DNA of 55,932 nt, taken from assembly GCA_051744345.1 (NCBI GenBank), contig JBNJCW010000004.1, positions 1-55,932 of the forward strand, in the 5' to 3' direction. Source of the stretch: Halolacustris sp051744345 (GTDB lineage: Bacteria; Actinomycetota; Humimicrobiia; Humimicrobiales; Humimicrobiaceae). Below are positions 6,391 through 15,124 of this stretch, piece after piece. Each line of letters begins with the position of its first letter. Position 1 is the stretch's first letter. Made by a program: the position numbers and the translations under genes. The notes beneath the pieces are model-generated. The model ran no database searches, was not told the DNA's origin, and saw only the letters and a program-made list of their open reading frames with translations.

Positions 6391-7995
6391 GTGAATACTC
6401 CTCTGTTTAGTATCATTGTGGTGGTTTACCTGCTGATAATAGGTTTTCTGGGTTATCTGGGTTATACGGGGACCAAGGATTCAAGGGACTTCTTGATTGC
6501 CGGGGGCCAGATACACCCCTATATTATGGCCATATCCTATGGGGCGACATTTATATCAACCTCTGCCATTGTGGGCTTTGGCGGCGCCGCGGGGGTCTTT
6601 GGCATGGGGCTTTTGTGGCTTACTTTCTTAAATATTGCCCTGGGCATAGCTGTGGCCTTTATCTTCTTTGGCAAAAGAACCAGGCAGATGGGCCAGAATC
6701 TGGACGCCCATACCTTTCCTGAATTTTTGGGAAGGAGGTATGACTCGAGGTTTATCCAGGGGCTTGGCGGCCTAGTTATATTCCTGTTCATGCCTATTTA
6801 TACCGGAGTGGTGCTTATCGGGGCAGCAAGATTTATAGAGAGCACCCTTAATATAAACTTCATGGTGGCCCTGTTTATTTTTTCCATAATTATTGCCGCC
6901 TATGTTATCGCAGGGGGCCTTAAGGGGGTTATGTATACCGATGCGCTGCAGGGCACCATTATGTTTTTGGGCATGCTGGTATTGATATTCATCACCTATA
7001 TAAGGCTGGGGGGGATTGTACCTGCCCACCAGGCCTTAAGTGATATTTTCGACAAGGTGCCGGATGCCCTGGTGGCGGGAGGCCATCAGGGGTGGACCAA
7101 TATGCCTTCCCTGGGCTCACCGCTCTGGTGGTCCCTTGTTTCAACCATCATTATGGGCGTGGGCATAGGGGTTTTAGCCCAGCCCCAGCTGGTGGTCAGG
7201 TTTATGACTGTAAGAAGCTCAAAAGAGCTTAACCGGGCTGTGCTTGTGGGGGGCATCTTTATACTGTTTATGACTGGTGTGGCTTTTGTGGTAGGCTCCC
7301 TGTCCAATGCCTACTTTTTCCAGGAAACAGGGCAGATTGCCCTGGAGGCTGCAGAAGGTAACTCCGATTCGATAATCCCCGTTTATATAAACATGGCCAT
7401 GCCTACATGGTTTGTTTACCTGTTTATGCTTACCCTGCTGGCGGCGGCGATGTCTACCATAAGCTCGCAGTTCCATACCATGGGTTCAGCATTTTCCAGA
7501 GATATTATTGGAATCAGGAGCAGGGAAACCCGGGCTGATGAAGATGCAGCGGTTGAAAGGCCCACCAAGGGGCTGCTGGTTACAAAGATAGGGGTAATTA
7601 TAGGCATTATATTAAGCGTATTGCTGGGCTATTACCTGCCTACAAGCATTATAGCCAGGGGCACTGCCCTGTTCTTTGGGGTAGCAGCAGCAACTTTTTT
7701 GCCCATGTATATATGCGGCCTGTACTGGAAAAGGTCAACCAAGGCAGGTGCGGTAAGCGGAATGGTGGTCGGGGTAGTTACCAGTGTCTTCTGGATGCTG
7801 TTTATTCATAAAGACAATTCTGCTATGATAAGAATCTGTAATTTATTATTTGGAAAAGATACCCTGGCAAGCTACCCCTGGTCCGCTGTGGATCCCATAC
7901 TGATAGCATTTCCCGCAGCTTTCATAGTAACCATTGCGGTAAGCTTGTTTACCAAACCGCTTCCCGGGGGATTAATAGAAAAAAGCTTTAAATAA
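6391..7995 (+). CDS. Sodium:solute symporter (SSS family)
   Basis: About 534 residues with 13 or so predicted helices. YGATFISTSAIVGFGGAAGVFG (residues about 50-70, here in two overlapping motifs) and GGLKGVMYTDALQG are typical SSS signatures, and AAAMSTISSQFHTMGSAFSRD is the conserved helix-8 region with the Ser/Thr sodium ligands. It couples uptake of an organic acid or similar solute to sodium. I prefer the GTG at 6391: the six codons before it (from a TTG at 6373) simply translate the ribosome-binding site AGGAGGG. The gene lies between the ACT and aryl-CoA ligase genes, so an arylacetate or related carboxylate is the likely substrate. This is context, not proof. Confidence 0.9.
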   Translation: MNTPLFSIIVVVYLLIIGFLGYLGYTGTKDSRDFLIAGGQIHPYIMAISYGATFISTSAIVGFGGAAGVFGMGLLWLTFLNIALGIAVAFIFFGKRTRQMGQNLDAHTFPEFLGRRYDSRFIQGLGGLVIFLFMPIYTGVVLIGAARFIESTLNINFMVALFIFSIIIAAYVIAGGLKGVMYTDALQGTIMFLGMLVLIFITYIRLGGIVPAHQALSDIFDKVPDALVAGGHQGWTNMPSLGSPLWWSLVSTIIMGVGIGVLAQPQLVVRFMTVRSSKELNRAVLVGGIFILFMTGVAFVVGSLSNAYFFQETGQIALEAAEGNSDSIIPVYINMAMPTWFVYLFMLTLLAAAMSTISSQFHTMGSAFSRDIIGIRSRETRADEDAAVERPTKGLLVTKIGVIIGIILSVLLGYYLPTSIIARGTALFFGVAAATFLPMYICGLYWKRSTKAGAVSGMVVGVVTSVFWMLFIHKDNSAMIRICNLLFGKDTLASYPWSAVDPILIAFPAAFIVTIAVSLFTKPLPGGLIEKSFK

Positions 7996-8016
7996 ATTAG
8001 GGAAAGGAGGCCATCA

Positions 8017-9333
8017 TTGGTTAATGATTACTGGGAAAAAGATTATGAGACCATGCCCAGGGATAAGCTTTTGGAGCTGCAGACCGAAAGGCTTAAAAAT
8101 ACTCTGGTAAGGGTGTATGAAAGTGTAAAATTTTACAGGGAGAGGATCGATGACAGCGGCATTGATCTCTATAATTTCAAAAGCCTGGATGAGCTTGAAA
8201 AAATTCCCTTTACCACCAAGGATGACCTCCGCTTAAATTACCCCTTTGGCATGTTTGCCCGGCCCATGAGTGAAATTGTAAGGATACATTCATCTTCTGG
8301 AACCACCGGAAACCCCACTGTGGTGGGCTATACCAAAAATGATATCGCCCTCTGGGGAAACCTTATTGCCAGGAACCTCTACGGTGCCGGGGTAAGGGAA
8401 GATGATATTATACAGAACAGTTACGGCTACGGCCTTTTTACCGGCGGCCTGGGGCTTCATTACGGGGCCGAGCTTCTGGGAGCCACGGTAGTGCCTGTTT
8501 CCGGGGGAAACACCGAAAGGCAGCTTAAGATAATGGGTGACTACGGTTCCACCGTGCTCTGCTGCACCCCCTCATATGCCCTGTATATAGCGGAGGCAGG
8601 AAAAGAGATGGGCATTGATTTTTCGAAGCTGCCTCTCAGGACAGGCATACTGGGAGCAGAGCCGTGGACAGAAGAGATGAGGGCAGAAATAGAATCAAGG
8701 CTTTGCATTGATGCAGTGGATATATACGGCTTAAGCGAGATAATTGGGCCGGGGGTAAGTTGTGAGTGCCTTAAGAAAAAGGGCTTGCATGTGGCTGAAG
8801 ACCATTTCATAATAGAAATTGTAGACCCTGCCACCGGCAGGCAGGTCCCCCATGGAAAGAGGGGAGAGATGGTCTTTACGTCCATTACCAAGGAGGGGAT
8901 ACCCATAATCCGGTACCGCACCAGGGACCTTTCTGCTCTGGATGCCGGAGTTTGCGGCTGCGGGAGGACGCATGCCCGCATGGCCAAGCCCATGGGCCGC
9001 ACTGATGACATGCTCATAATCAGGGGGGTTAATGTGTTCCCTTCCCAGATAGAGGAGGTCCTGATGAAGGTAAAGGAGGTTGAGCCCCATTACCTTATAG
9101 TGGTGGACCGTAAAAATTACCTGGACAATATGGAGCTGTGGGTGGAGGTTTCAGAAGATATATTTTCAGAAAAAATGAATGAGCTGGAGGCTTTCGAATC
9201 TTCTATCGAGCACAAGCTCTATTCTGCTATAGGCATACACATAGATGTTAAGCTAAAGGAACCAAAGACAATTAAAAGAAGCAGCGGAAAAGCCAGGAGG
9301 GTTCTTGACCGGAGGAAAGGGGAGTCTCTGTAG
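8017..9333 (+). CDS. paaK: Phenylacetate-CoA ligase (first of a tandem pair)
   Basis: 438 residues, the normal PaaK size. The enzyme activates arylacetates to CoA thioesters using ATP, giving AMP and pyrophosphate. Motifs: HSSSGTTGNPTVVGYT (P-loop, residues 91-106), GLFTGGLGLHYG, IYGLSEIIGPGVSCEC, RYRTRD, and the mobile C-terminal domain starting MGRTDDMLIIRGVNVFPSQI. The start is TTG, with AAGGAGG 7 bases before it; a 21-base gap follows the symporter. The next gene is a paralogue that abuts it. Together with IorAB it can link arylacetate to aryl pyruvate and so to aromatic amino acids in either direction. Confidence 0.93.
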   Translation: MVNDYWEKDYETMPRDKLLELQTERLKNTLVRVYESVKFYRERIDDSGIDLYNFKSLDELEKIPFTTKDDLRLNYPFGMFARPMSEIVRIHSSSGTTGNPTVVGYTKNDIALWGNLIARNLYGAGVREDDIIQNSYGYGLFTGGLGLHYGAELLGATVVPVSGGNTERQLKIMGDYGSTVLCCTPSYALYIAEAGKEMGIDFSKLPLRTGILGAEPWTEEMRAEIESRLCIDAVDIYGLSEIIGPGVSCECLKKKGLHVAEDHFIIEIVDPATGRQVPHGKRGEMVFTSITKEGIPIIRYRTRDLSALDAGVCGCGRTHARMAKPMGRTDDMLIIRGVNVFPSQIEEVLMKVKEVEPHYLIVVDRKNYLDNMELWVEVSEDIFSEKMNELEAFESSIEHKLYSAIGIHIDVKLKEPKTIKRSSGKARRVLDRRKGESL

Positions 9334-10650
9334 GTGATGGATAGAACAAATTTCTGGGACGCTGGGATTGCTGCCAGCAGCAGGGAAAAGATTGAATCTA
9401 TCCAGCTGGAGAGGCTGGCAGATACAATCAAGCATATATACGGAGCAAACAAATTTTACAAGTCAAGGATTGATTCTGCAGGCCTTGATCCTTTTAATAT
9501 AAAGGATATTAAAAGCATACAGAAGCTCCCCTTTACTACCAAGGAGGACCTGCGCCAAAATTACCCCTTCGGCCTTTTCTGCACTCCCCACAGCAAGATT
9601 GTAAGGGTGCATTCCTCTTCGGGTACCACCGGTAACCCCACCGTGGTAGGATACACCAAGGGTGATCTGGAGATATGGGCTGAAGTTCTGGCCAGGATAA
9701 TGTATGATGCCGGGGTAAGGGAAGATGATGTGGTGCAGGTAAGCCATGGTTTTGGGATGTTTACCGGGGGTTTTGGCTTCCAGTATGCGGCTGAAAAAAT
9801 AGGGGCACTGGTTATACCTATTTCAGGGGGAAACACCGAGAGGCAGCTTAAGGTCATGGCAGATTTTGGCTCCACCGTGCTCTGCTGCACTCCCTCCTAT
9901 GCCCTGTACATGTCTGAGGTGGCCAGAAAGATAGGGGTGGATTTTAACAGCCTGAAGCTTAAAGTGGGTTTTTTTGGGGCAGAGCCCTGGACCGAGGCCA
10001 TGCGGGGAGAAATTGAAGAGAGGCTTCATCTCACCGCACTGGACAGTTACGGCTTGAGCGAGGTGATTGGACCCGGGGTTAGCTGTGAGTGCGGAGTTCG
10101 TAATGGCCTGCATATAAACGAAGACCATTTTCTGGTAGAAATTATAAATCCGGATACGGGAGAGGTTCTTGAGCCCGGCCGGAAAGGGGAGCTGGTGTTT
10201 ACCTCCCTTACCAAAAAAGCGATGCCGGTTATACGCTACCGTACCAAGGACATATCCTATCTTATGGAGGAAGAATGCAGCTGCGGGAAAACGCTTGCCC
10301 GCATGGCCAAGCCCATGGGCCGCACTGATGACATGCTCATAATCAGGGGGGTTAATGTATTCCCTTCCCAGATAGAGGAGGTCCTGATGGGAATTGATGA
10401 CCTTGAGCCCCATTACCTCATAGTGCTTGACAGCAAAGATTACATGGATACGCTGGAAGTTTGGGTAGAGGTGTCAGAAAGCATATTTCATGAAGAGATA
10501 ATGGACCTGGAAGACTTTGAAAAATCTATAGAGGACAGGCTATACTCGGCCATAGGCATAAGAATCAAGGTAAGCCTAAAAGAGCCCCAGACCATAGCCC
10601 GGAGCCAGGGGAAAGCCCAGAGGGTTTTAGACAGAAGGAATAAAGATTAG
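9334..10650 (+). CDS. paaK: Phenylacetate-CoA ligase (second of a tandem pair)
   Basis: 438 residues, the same length as the preceding gene, with alignable motifs throughout: HSSSGTTGNPTVVGYT, GMFTGGFGFQYA, SYGLSEVIGPGVSCEC and MGRTDDMLIIRGVNVFPSQI. The start is GTG at 9334 or ATG at 9337, right after the TAG of the first copy, so translation is coupled. The pair may differ in substrate (for example phenylacetate versus indoleacetate or hydroxyphenylacetate), since residues outside the motifs differ considerably (FGFQYAAEKIG versus LGLHYGAELLG near the substrate pocket). A 93-base tract is almost identical in the two genes, unlike the rest (see findings). Confidence 0.92.
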   Translation: MMDRTNFWDAGIAASSREKIESIQLERLADTIKHIYGANKFYKSRIDSAGLDPFNIKDIKSIQKLPFTTKEDLRQNYPFGLFCTPHSKIVRVHSSSGTTGNPTVVGYTKGDLEIWAEVLARIMYDAGVREDDVVQVSHGFGMFTGGFGFQYAAEKIGALVIPISGGNTERQLKVMADFGSTVLCCTPSYALYMSEVARKIGVDFNSLKLKVGFFGAEPWTEAMRGEIEERLHLTALDSYGLSEVIGPGVSCECGVRNGLHINEDHFLVEIINPDTGEVLEPGRKGELVFTSLTKKAMPVIRYRTKDISYLMEEECSCGKTLARMAKPMGRTDDMLIIRGVNVFPSQIEEVLMGIDDLEPHYLIVLDSKDYMDTLEVWVEVSESIFHEEIMDLEDFEKSIEDRLYSAIGIRIKVSLKEPQTIARSQGKAQRVLDRRNKD

Positions 10651-10684
10651 GTATCCATCAAAAAACAGCCAGTTAAAGAAAAAG

Positions 10685-11482
10685 GTGAAACTGCTATTGG
10701 GCAAGGAGGTCAGCTATATCAAAGGCCTTTTTCCCCATAATCTTAAGCAATACAGGAACTTGTCTCTTCTCTACACCCACAGCCTTCTTCTGTTTTCCCA
10801 TACAGAGCTGAATCCGGAAAAGCCTTCATGGGGCTGGAAAGTAAAAAATTTGGCTGCGGGTATTGAGATGCTGGGCATGGGTTGCGATTTCCATCTTTTT
10901 GATATTAATAATTTCGGAGAGAGAAATACCCGCAAAAGGGAAGAAAGATATACCCTTAACCTGCTTTTCGGGGATGTTTTTTATTCACGGGCCGTAGATT
11001 ACCTGTTAAGCTTCGGAGACAGCCTGGTCTTTGAAGAGGTCATAAATTCCCTCAAGCAGGTACACCGGAGCAGGCTGCTGCTGCACCGGCAGTTACTTGA
11101 AGTTGCAGCCAATCCTGCTTTGCTCAAGAATGTAATCGAAGAGAAAACCGCACTTCTTTTAGGTATAAATTCCCTGTTCAAGGGTACCTTCCTCTTAAGC
11201 TGGAGCATCTTTTCGGCAAAGGAAACCCGGTCAGCTATTGAACAGATGGGCAATTTGTATAAAATATTTAACTATATGACATTAATAAAAAGCCTTCAGG
11301 AGTTAAATGAGTTCCTGCATCTTATGTCCGGCAAACTTTCTGTGGATATGGATTTAGAGTTGGTGGAGGGTAAAAAAAATTCTATCAGAAGCAAGTTAGA
11401 TGCTTCACTGTCCGGGCTGGAAACGGACTGGCTGAAAGTTAAGTTTCCTGAGGTATTGGACAGGGTTCAGGGCGGGGTTTAA
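10685..11482 (+). CDS. Polyprenyl-synthase-like subunit without Asp-rich motifs (HepS-like)
   Basis: 265 residues, all helical. The order LAAGIEMLGMGCDFHLF, LLFGDVFYSRAVDYLLSFGD, RSRLLLHRQLLEVAA and EEKTALLLGINSLFKGTFLLS follows trans-polyprenyl diphosphate synthases, but both DDxxD motifs are missing. That pattern fits component I (HepS-type) of hetero-oligomeric heptaprenyl diphosphate synthases, where the small subunit controls chain length. A true catalytic subunit is encoded two genes downstream, as in the Bacillus hepS-menG-hepT arrangement. The GTG start at 10685 has a poor ribosome-binding site, and a later TTG is possible. The gene abuts the radical SAM gene. The assignment rests on fold-level motifs only. 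Confidence 0.55.
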   Translation: MKLLLGKEVSYIKGLFPHNLKQYRNLSLLYTHSLLLFSHTELNPEKPSWGWKVKNLAAGIEMLGMGCDFHLFDINNFGERNTRKREERYTLNLLFGDVFYSRAVDYLLSFGDSLVFEEVINSLKQVHRSRLLLHRQLLEVAANPALLKNVIEEKTALLLGINSLFKGTFLLSWSIFSAKETRSAIEQMGNLYKIFNYMTLIKSLQELNEFLHLMSGKLSVDMDLELVEGKKNSIRSKLDASLSGLETDWLKVKFPEVLDRVQGGV

Positions 11483-13207
11483 ATGAAAGCGGATCTAATT
11501 TTACTCCACGCACCGAGCGTGTATGATTTTAGAAAAAAGACCATCATGTTTGGGCCTATGAGCGATCTGGTGCCCAGCACCCCAATCTTTGAGATGTATC
11601 CCATAGGGTTTCTTACCCTGGCCAATTACCTTGAGAAGAGGGGATTTAAGGTAAGGATTGTAAATCTGGCCTACCGCATGCAGGAGGATAAAGCCTTTGA
11701 TGCTGAAAGATTCATCAGCAGGCTGAAAGCATCCGCTTTCGGGATAGACCTTCACTGGCTGCCGCACTGCCAGGGATCCACGGAGGTAGCAAAGATAGTA
11801 AAGAGGCATCACCCCCGTGTTCCGGTAATTTTTGGCGGCTTCAGTGCTTCTTTTTTTTATGCTGAGCTTATCAAATTTAGGCAAATAGACTATATAATCC
11901 GGGGAGATTCTGCTGAAGAACCGCTGGCCAGGCTCATGGAGATTATTAAAAGCGGCCGTCAGGAAGGTCTGGCAGATGTACCCAATTTGGTTTACAAGCA
12001 GGGAGAAAAAGTTTATGTTAACCCCATAGACTGTATATCCACGGACCTGGAGGAGATTGATTTTGATTACCGCCTCATGTTCAGGCAGGTGGTAAGGTTT
12101 TGGGATTTAAAAAGCCTGGTTCCCTTCAGTGGATGGCTTCGCTATCCCATTACCACTATTCCGATAGTAAGGGGATGTTTTTCGGAATGCTCCGGCTGCG
12201 GGGGCTCAAAAAGTGCATTTAATCTGTTCGCAAAACGCCGGATGCCTGCATACAGGTCGCCCAAAAAACTGGTGGAGGAGATTGGTAAAATCAACAAATA
12301 TATAAATGCGCCTGTCTTTTTGCTGGGGGATATAAACAGCAATGGCCCCGATTATGTGCAGGAATTTTTTGGGTATGCCAGAAAGCTTCCCTCCAGTATC
12401 CAGATTTTCTTTGAATTTTTCAGGCCTCCCGGGAAGCGTTTTTTTGACCAGGCAGAAGAGATATTTGATAATGTGCTCTACGAGATGTCCCCTGACTCCC
12501 ATGACCCTTTAATCAGGGAAGGGATGGGGAAGCCCCGGTTCAGCAACCGGGAGCTTGAAGAGGCTGTGGATTATGCCCTTAAAAAAGGAGCGGTGCGTTT
12601 TGACCTGTATTTTATGACTGGCCTTCCCGGCCAGGGAAAAGATTCGATCCTGGATACAGTGGACTATTGTGAGGAGCTATACCGGAAGCTGGGATGGGAT
12701 AAGCGGTTTATGCCTTTCATATCACCGATGGCCCCCTTCATCGATCCCGGAAGCAGGGCCTACACCAATCCTGAAAAATTTGGCTATACCCTTACCAGAA
12801 AAACCCTTGCCGGGCATATAGAGGCTATAACCCGGCCCTCGTGGAAATACATATTGAATTACAAAAGCAGCTCTCTGTCCACCCAGGACCTGGTTGATTC
12901 CACTTATCAGGCAGCCCTGGGACTAAATCGCCTGAAAGGAAAAGCAGGTTCAATCACTGCCGAAGTTATGGACCAGAACCAAAAGCGAATAAAGCATGCC
13001 CTGGATACCATGGAAAAGATAGACAGCATAATGGAAATAGAAGACAGGGATGAGAGACAGGCCAGGCTTGCAAGGCTGAAACAGGATACCGACCGTTACA
13101 GCATGTCTACGGTATGTGAAAAAAAAGAACTGGAATTTCCCCTGTTTAACAGCAGGTTCAACTGGTTTAGAATAATAAGGGAGGTACTGTTTAAGGCAGG
13201 CGGCTAA
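11483..13207 (+). CDS. B12-binding-type radical SAM protein (Ta0216-like)
   Basis: 574 residues. Residues 1-150 resemble a cobalamin-binding Rossmann domain (MYPIGFLTLANYLEKRGFKV, VIFGGFSASFF, IRGDSAEEPLARLM), though the classic DxHxxG ligand motif is not obvious. The radical SAM core follows with GCFSECSGCGGS (CX3CX2C), which binds 4Fe-4S and S-adenosylmethionine, then YEMSPDSHDP and YFMTGLPGQG. From memory this resembles the TIGR04190 (Ta0216) family of unknown function. It lies between two polyprenyl-synthase-type genes: no gap before it, 4 bases after. A role in modifying a quinone or polyprenyl product is therefore a hypothesis. Many B12-radical SAM enzymes are methylases. Confidence 0.75.
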   Translation: MKADLILLHAPSVYDFRKKTIMFGPMSDLVPSTPIFEMYPIGFLTLANYLEKRGFKVRIVNLAYRMQEDKAFDAERFISRLKASAFGIDLHWLPHCQGSTEVAKIVKRHHPRVPVIFGGFSASFFYAELIKFRQIDYIIRGDSAEEPLARLMEIIKSGRQEGLADVPNLVYKQGEKVYVNPIDCISTDLEEIDFDYRLMFRQVVRFWDLKSLVPFSGWLRYPITTIPIVRGCFSECSGCGGSKSAFNLFAKRRMPAYRSPKKLVEEIGKINKYINAPVFLLGDINSNGPDYVQEFFGYARKLPSSIQIFFEFFRPPGKRFFDQAEEIFDNVLYEMSPDSHDPLIREGMGKPRFSNRELEEAVDYALKKGAVRFDLYFMTGLPGQGKDSILDTVDYCEELYRKLGWDKRFMPFISPMAPFIDPGSRAYTNPEKFGYTLTRKTLAGHIEAITRPSWKYILNYKSSSLSTQDLVDSTYQAALGLNRLKGKAGSITAEVMDQNQKRIKHALDTMEKIDSIMEIEDRDERQARLARLKQDTDRYSMSTVCEKKELEFPLFNSRFNWFRIIREVLFKAGG

Positions 13208-13211
13208 AAAG

Positions 13212-14177
13212 ATGTTAGATGAATTTAAGGTGTTTGGTTTTTTAAAAGAAGATATACAGAAATTAGAGCAGTACCTTCAGGGTTTTGCCCGGGGCCTGGA
13301 TGGAATACTGCAGGAAGGGATAACCAACACCCTGCTTGCCGGGGGCAAAAGGATAAGGCCTGCCCTTTTTTTCATAAGTGCCAGAAATAAAAAATATGAT
13401 ATAGATTACCTGCTTCCGGCTGCCGCTTCTATTGAAATAATACACACCGCTTCCCTTATACACGATGATATTATCGATAAGTCTGAGCTGCGGAGGGGCA
13501 AAAAAACCATACACAGCATTTATGACAATGATACTGCAAAATATATAGGGAACTATCTTTTTACCCATACCTTCTCTCTGCTTAATTCATACAGCCAGCC
13601 CCGGATACTGAGCGAGATGTCTTACGCTGCAGAGAATCTGGTAAAAGGGGAATTTAACCAGCTAAAAAAACATAAGAAATTAAACCAGGACGAAGATTAC
13701 TATTTTAATATGATAAATGAAAAGACCTCATCGCTGTTTAAGGCCAGCTGTGCCCTGGGGGGCATGCTCTCCGGTTCAACCAAAGCCGATATAGATAAAC
13801 TGAGGAGCTTTGGCCAGCTTCTGGGCACTGCTTTCCAGATTAATGATGACCTTCTGGATATAGGGGTAAACAGGAAGGGGAGCATAGGAAAGCCCATCGG
13901 CAATGACATAAGGCAGGAAAATGTTACCCTTCCGGTGATATATGCCTTAAAGGATCCCGAATTAAAGGATTCAGTAAAAAGGATTCTGGGAAAAGCAAAT
14001 AAAAGCGAAAAGGATATCAGCCTAATGCTGGATATGATAAACAGGACCGGTGCGGTAAATACGGCCAAGGCAAAATTCGAGTCTTATCTGGCCCGGGCAC
14101 AAAAAGCAGTGGACAGCATAGGCGGGCAGCAGAGAAGGGAAGGCCTTTTGAAGATACTGGATTACTTTAAGTCATGA
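13212..14177 (+). CDS. Polyprenyl diphosphate synthase, catalytic subunit
   Basis: 321 residues. Both Asp-rich motifs of trans-isoprenyl diphosphate synthases are intact: LIHDDIIDKSELRRGKKTIH (first, about residues 85-104) and FQINDDLLDIG (second, about 211-221), with GGKRIRPALFF and EKTSSLFKASC between their usual partners. It extends allylic diphosphates with isopentenyl diphosphate at the membrane, supplying quinone side chains or carrier lipids. The HepS-like protein two genes upstream suggests that the active enzyme may be a hetero-oligomer. Its stop overlaps the start of the AEC transporter gene by 4 bases. Confidence 0.9.
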   Translation: MLDEFKVFGFLKEDIQKLEQYLQGFARGLDGILQEGITNTLLAGGKRIRPALFFISARNKKYDIDYLLPAAASIEIIHTASLIHDDIIDKSELRRGKKTIHSIYDNDTAKYIGNYLFTHTFSLLNSYSQPRILSEMSYAAENLVKGEFNQLKKHKKLNQDEDYYFNMINEKTSSLFKASCALGGMLSGSTKADIDKLRSFGQLLGTAFQINDDLLDIGVNRKGSIGKPIGNDIRQENVTLPVIYALKDPELKDSVKRILGKANKSEKDISLMLDMINRTGAVNTAKAKFESYLARAQKAVDSIGGQQRREGLLKILDYFKS

Positions 14178-15124
14178 ACAGTATTTTAAGCTTGGCTCTG
14201 GAGGTACTGGGGATTACCATCCCCATATTTGCAGTTATTATAATTGGCTACCTTATAAGGGTGAAGGGCATAATAAGTGATGCCGGGGTATTGGGGTTAA
14301 ACAAGATAGCCTACAATATCGGGCTTCCTGCACTTATACTGATAAGCATAGCCCAGTATAATCTTTCAGAAATTTTCAATGCACGGATAATAGGGGTTAT
14401 ATATTCCTCCTATCTTATATATATAATAATTATTTTTGCAGGCGCAAAATTCAGCCGGGAGCCGGGAAGGGTAAAAGGCGCTTTAATGGTATCTTCCTAC
14501 CGCTGCAATATGGCATTTATTGGTTTTCCCATAATAATTTCTGCTTTCGGGGGCCTGGCATTGGCCAAGGCAAGCCTGGTGGTTGCTTTCCTTACCCCGG
14601 TAAACATAGTTACAACCGTGCTCCTGTTCAAGATTTATAACCGCAGGGAAGAGGGGATTAAGGCAGGAAGGCTTCTCCGTGAGCTGGCTGTAGACCCGCT
14701 GATTTTGTCAGCGGTTCTGGGCATTATAATTTCATATATAAATATAAGTATCCCCCGGGCGGTAAGCAGCGTCCTGGATATCCTATCATCCATGGTTATA
14801 GGCCTGGCCCTGCTGGCTATCGGGGCTTCTTTCCGTTTTTTCCATATAAAGAGCTATATAAGGCTGCTTGTCTTTATAAGCATAGCCAAACTCCTGGTTA
14901 TGCCGGCTATAGCATTCCTTATGGCTGAGTTTGTGTTTAAACTGAATAATGTGGACAGGAATGTGACTGTGCTGCTGTTCTCCATGCCTCTGGCGGTAGC
15001 AGCCTATATAATGGCGAAGCAATACCGTTCTGAAGCAGATCTGGTGTCCTCGGCCCTTATCATAACCACGGTTATATCTTCGGTTACTGTATCCGTGTGG
15101 CTTCTGGTGCTGAAGGTTATCTAG
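14174..15124 (+). CDS. AEC-family transporter (auxin efflux carrier type)
   Basis: 316 residues, about ten hydrophobic helices in two halves separated near residue 160 by a charged loop (YNRREEGIKAGRLL). NKIAYNIGLPALILISIAQ and YRCNMAFIGFPII are conserved AEC segments, and SMPLAVAAYIMAKQY near the end is the matching element of the second half. AEC proteins move organic acids or amino acids across the inner membrane. The start overlaps the polyprenyl synthase stop (ATGA), so the two are translated together. Substrate unknown. Its stop codon overlaps the convergent transglycosylase stop in a shared CTAG. Confidence 0.88.
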   Translation: MNSILSLALEVLGITIPIFAVIIIGYLIRVKGIISDAGVLGLNKIAYNIGLPALILISIAQYNLSEIFNARIIGVIYSSYLIYIIIIFAGAKFSREPGRVKGALMVSSYRCNMAFIGFPIIISAFGGLALAKASLVVAFLTPVNIVTTVLLFKIYNRREEGIKAGRLLRELAVDPLILSAVLGIIISYINISIPRAVSSVLDILSSMVIGLALLAIGASFRFFHIKSYIRLLVFISIAKLLVMPAIAFLMAEFVFKLNNVDRNVTVLLFSMPLAVAAYIMAKQYRSEADLVSSALIITTVISSVTVSVWLLVLKVI

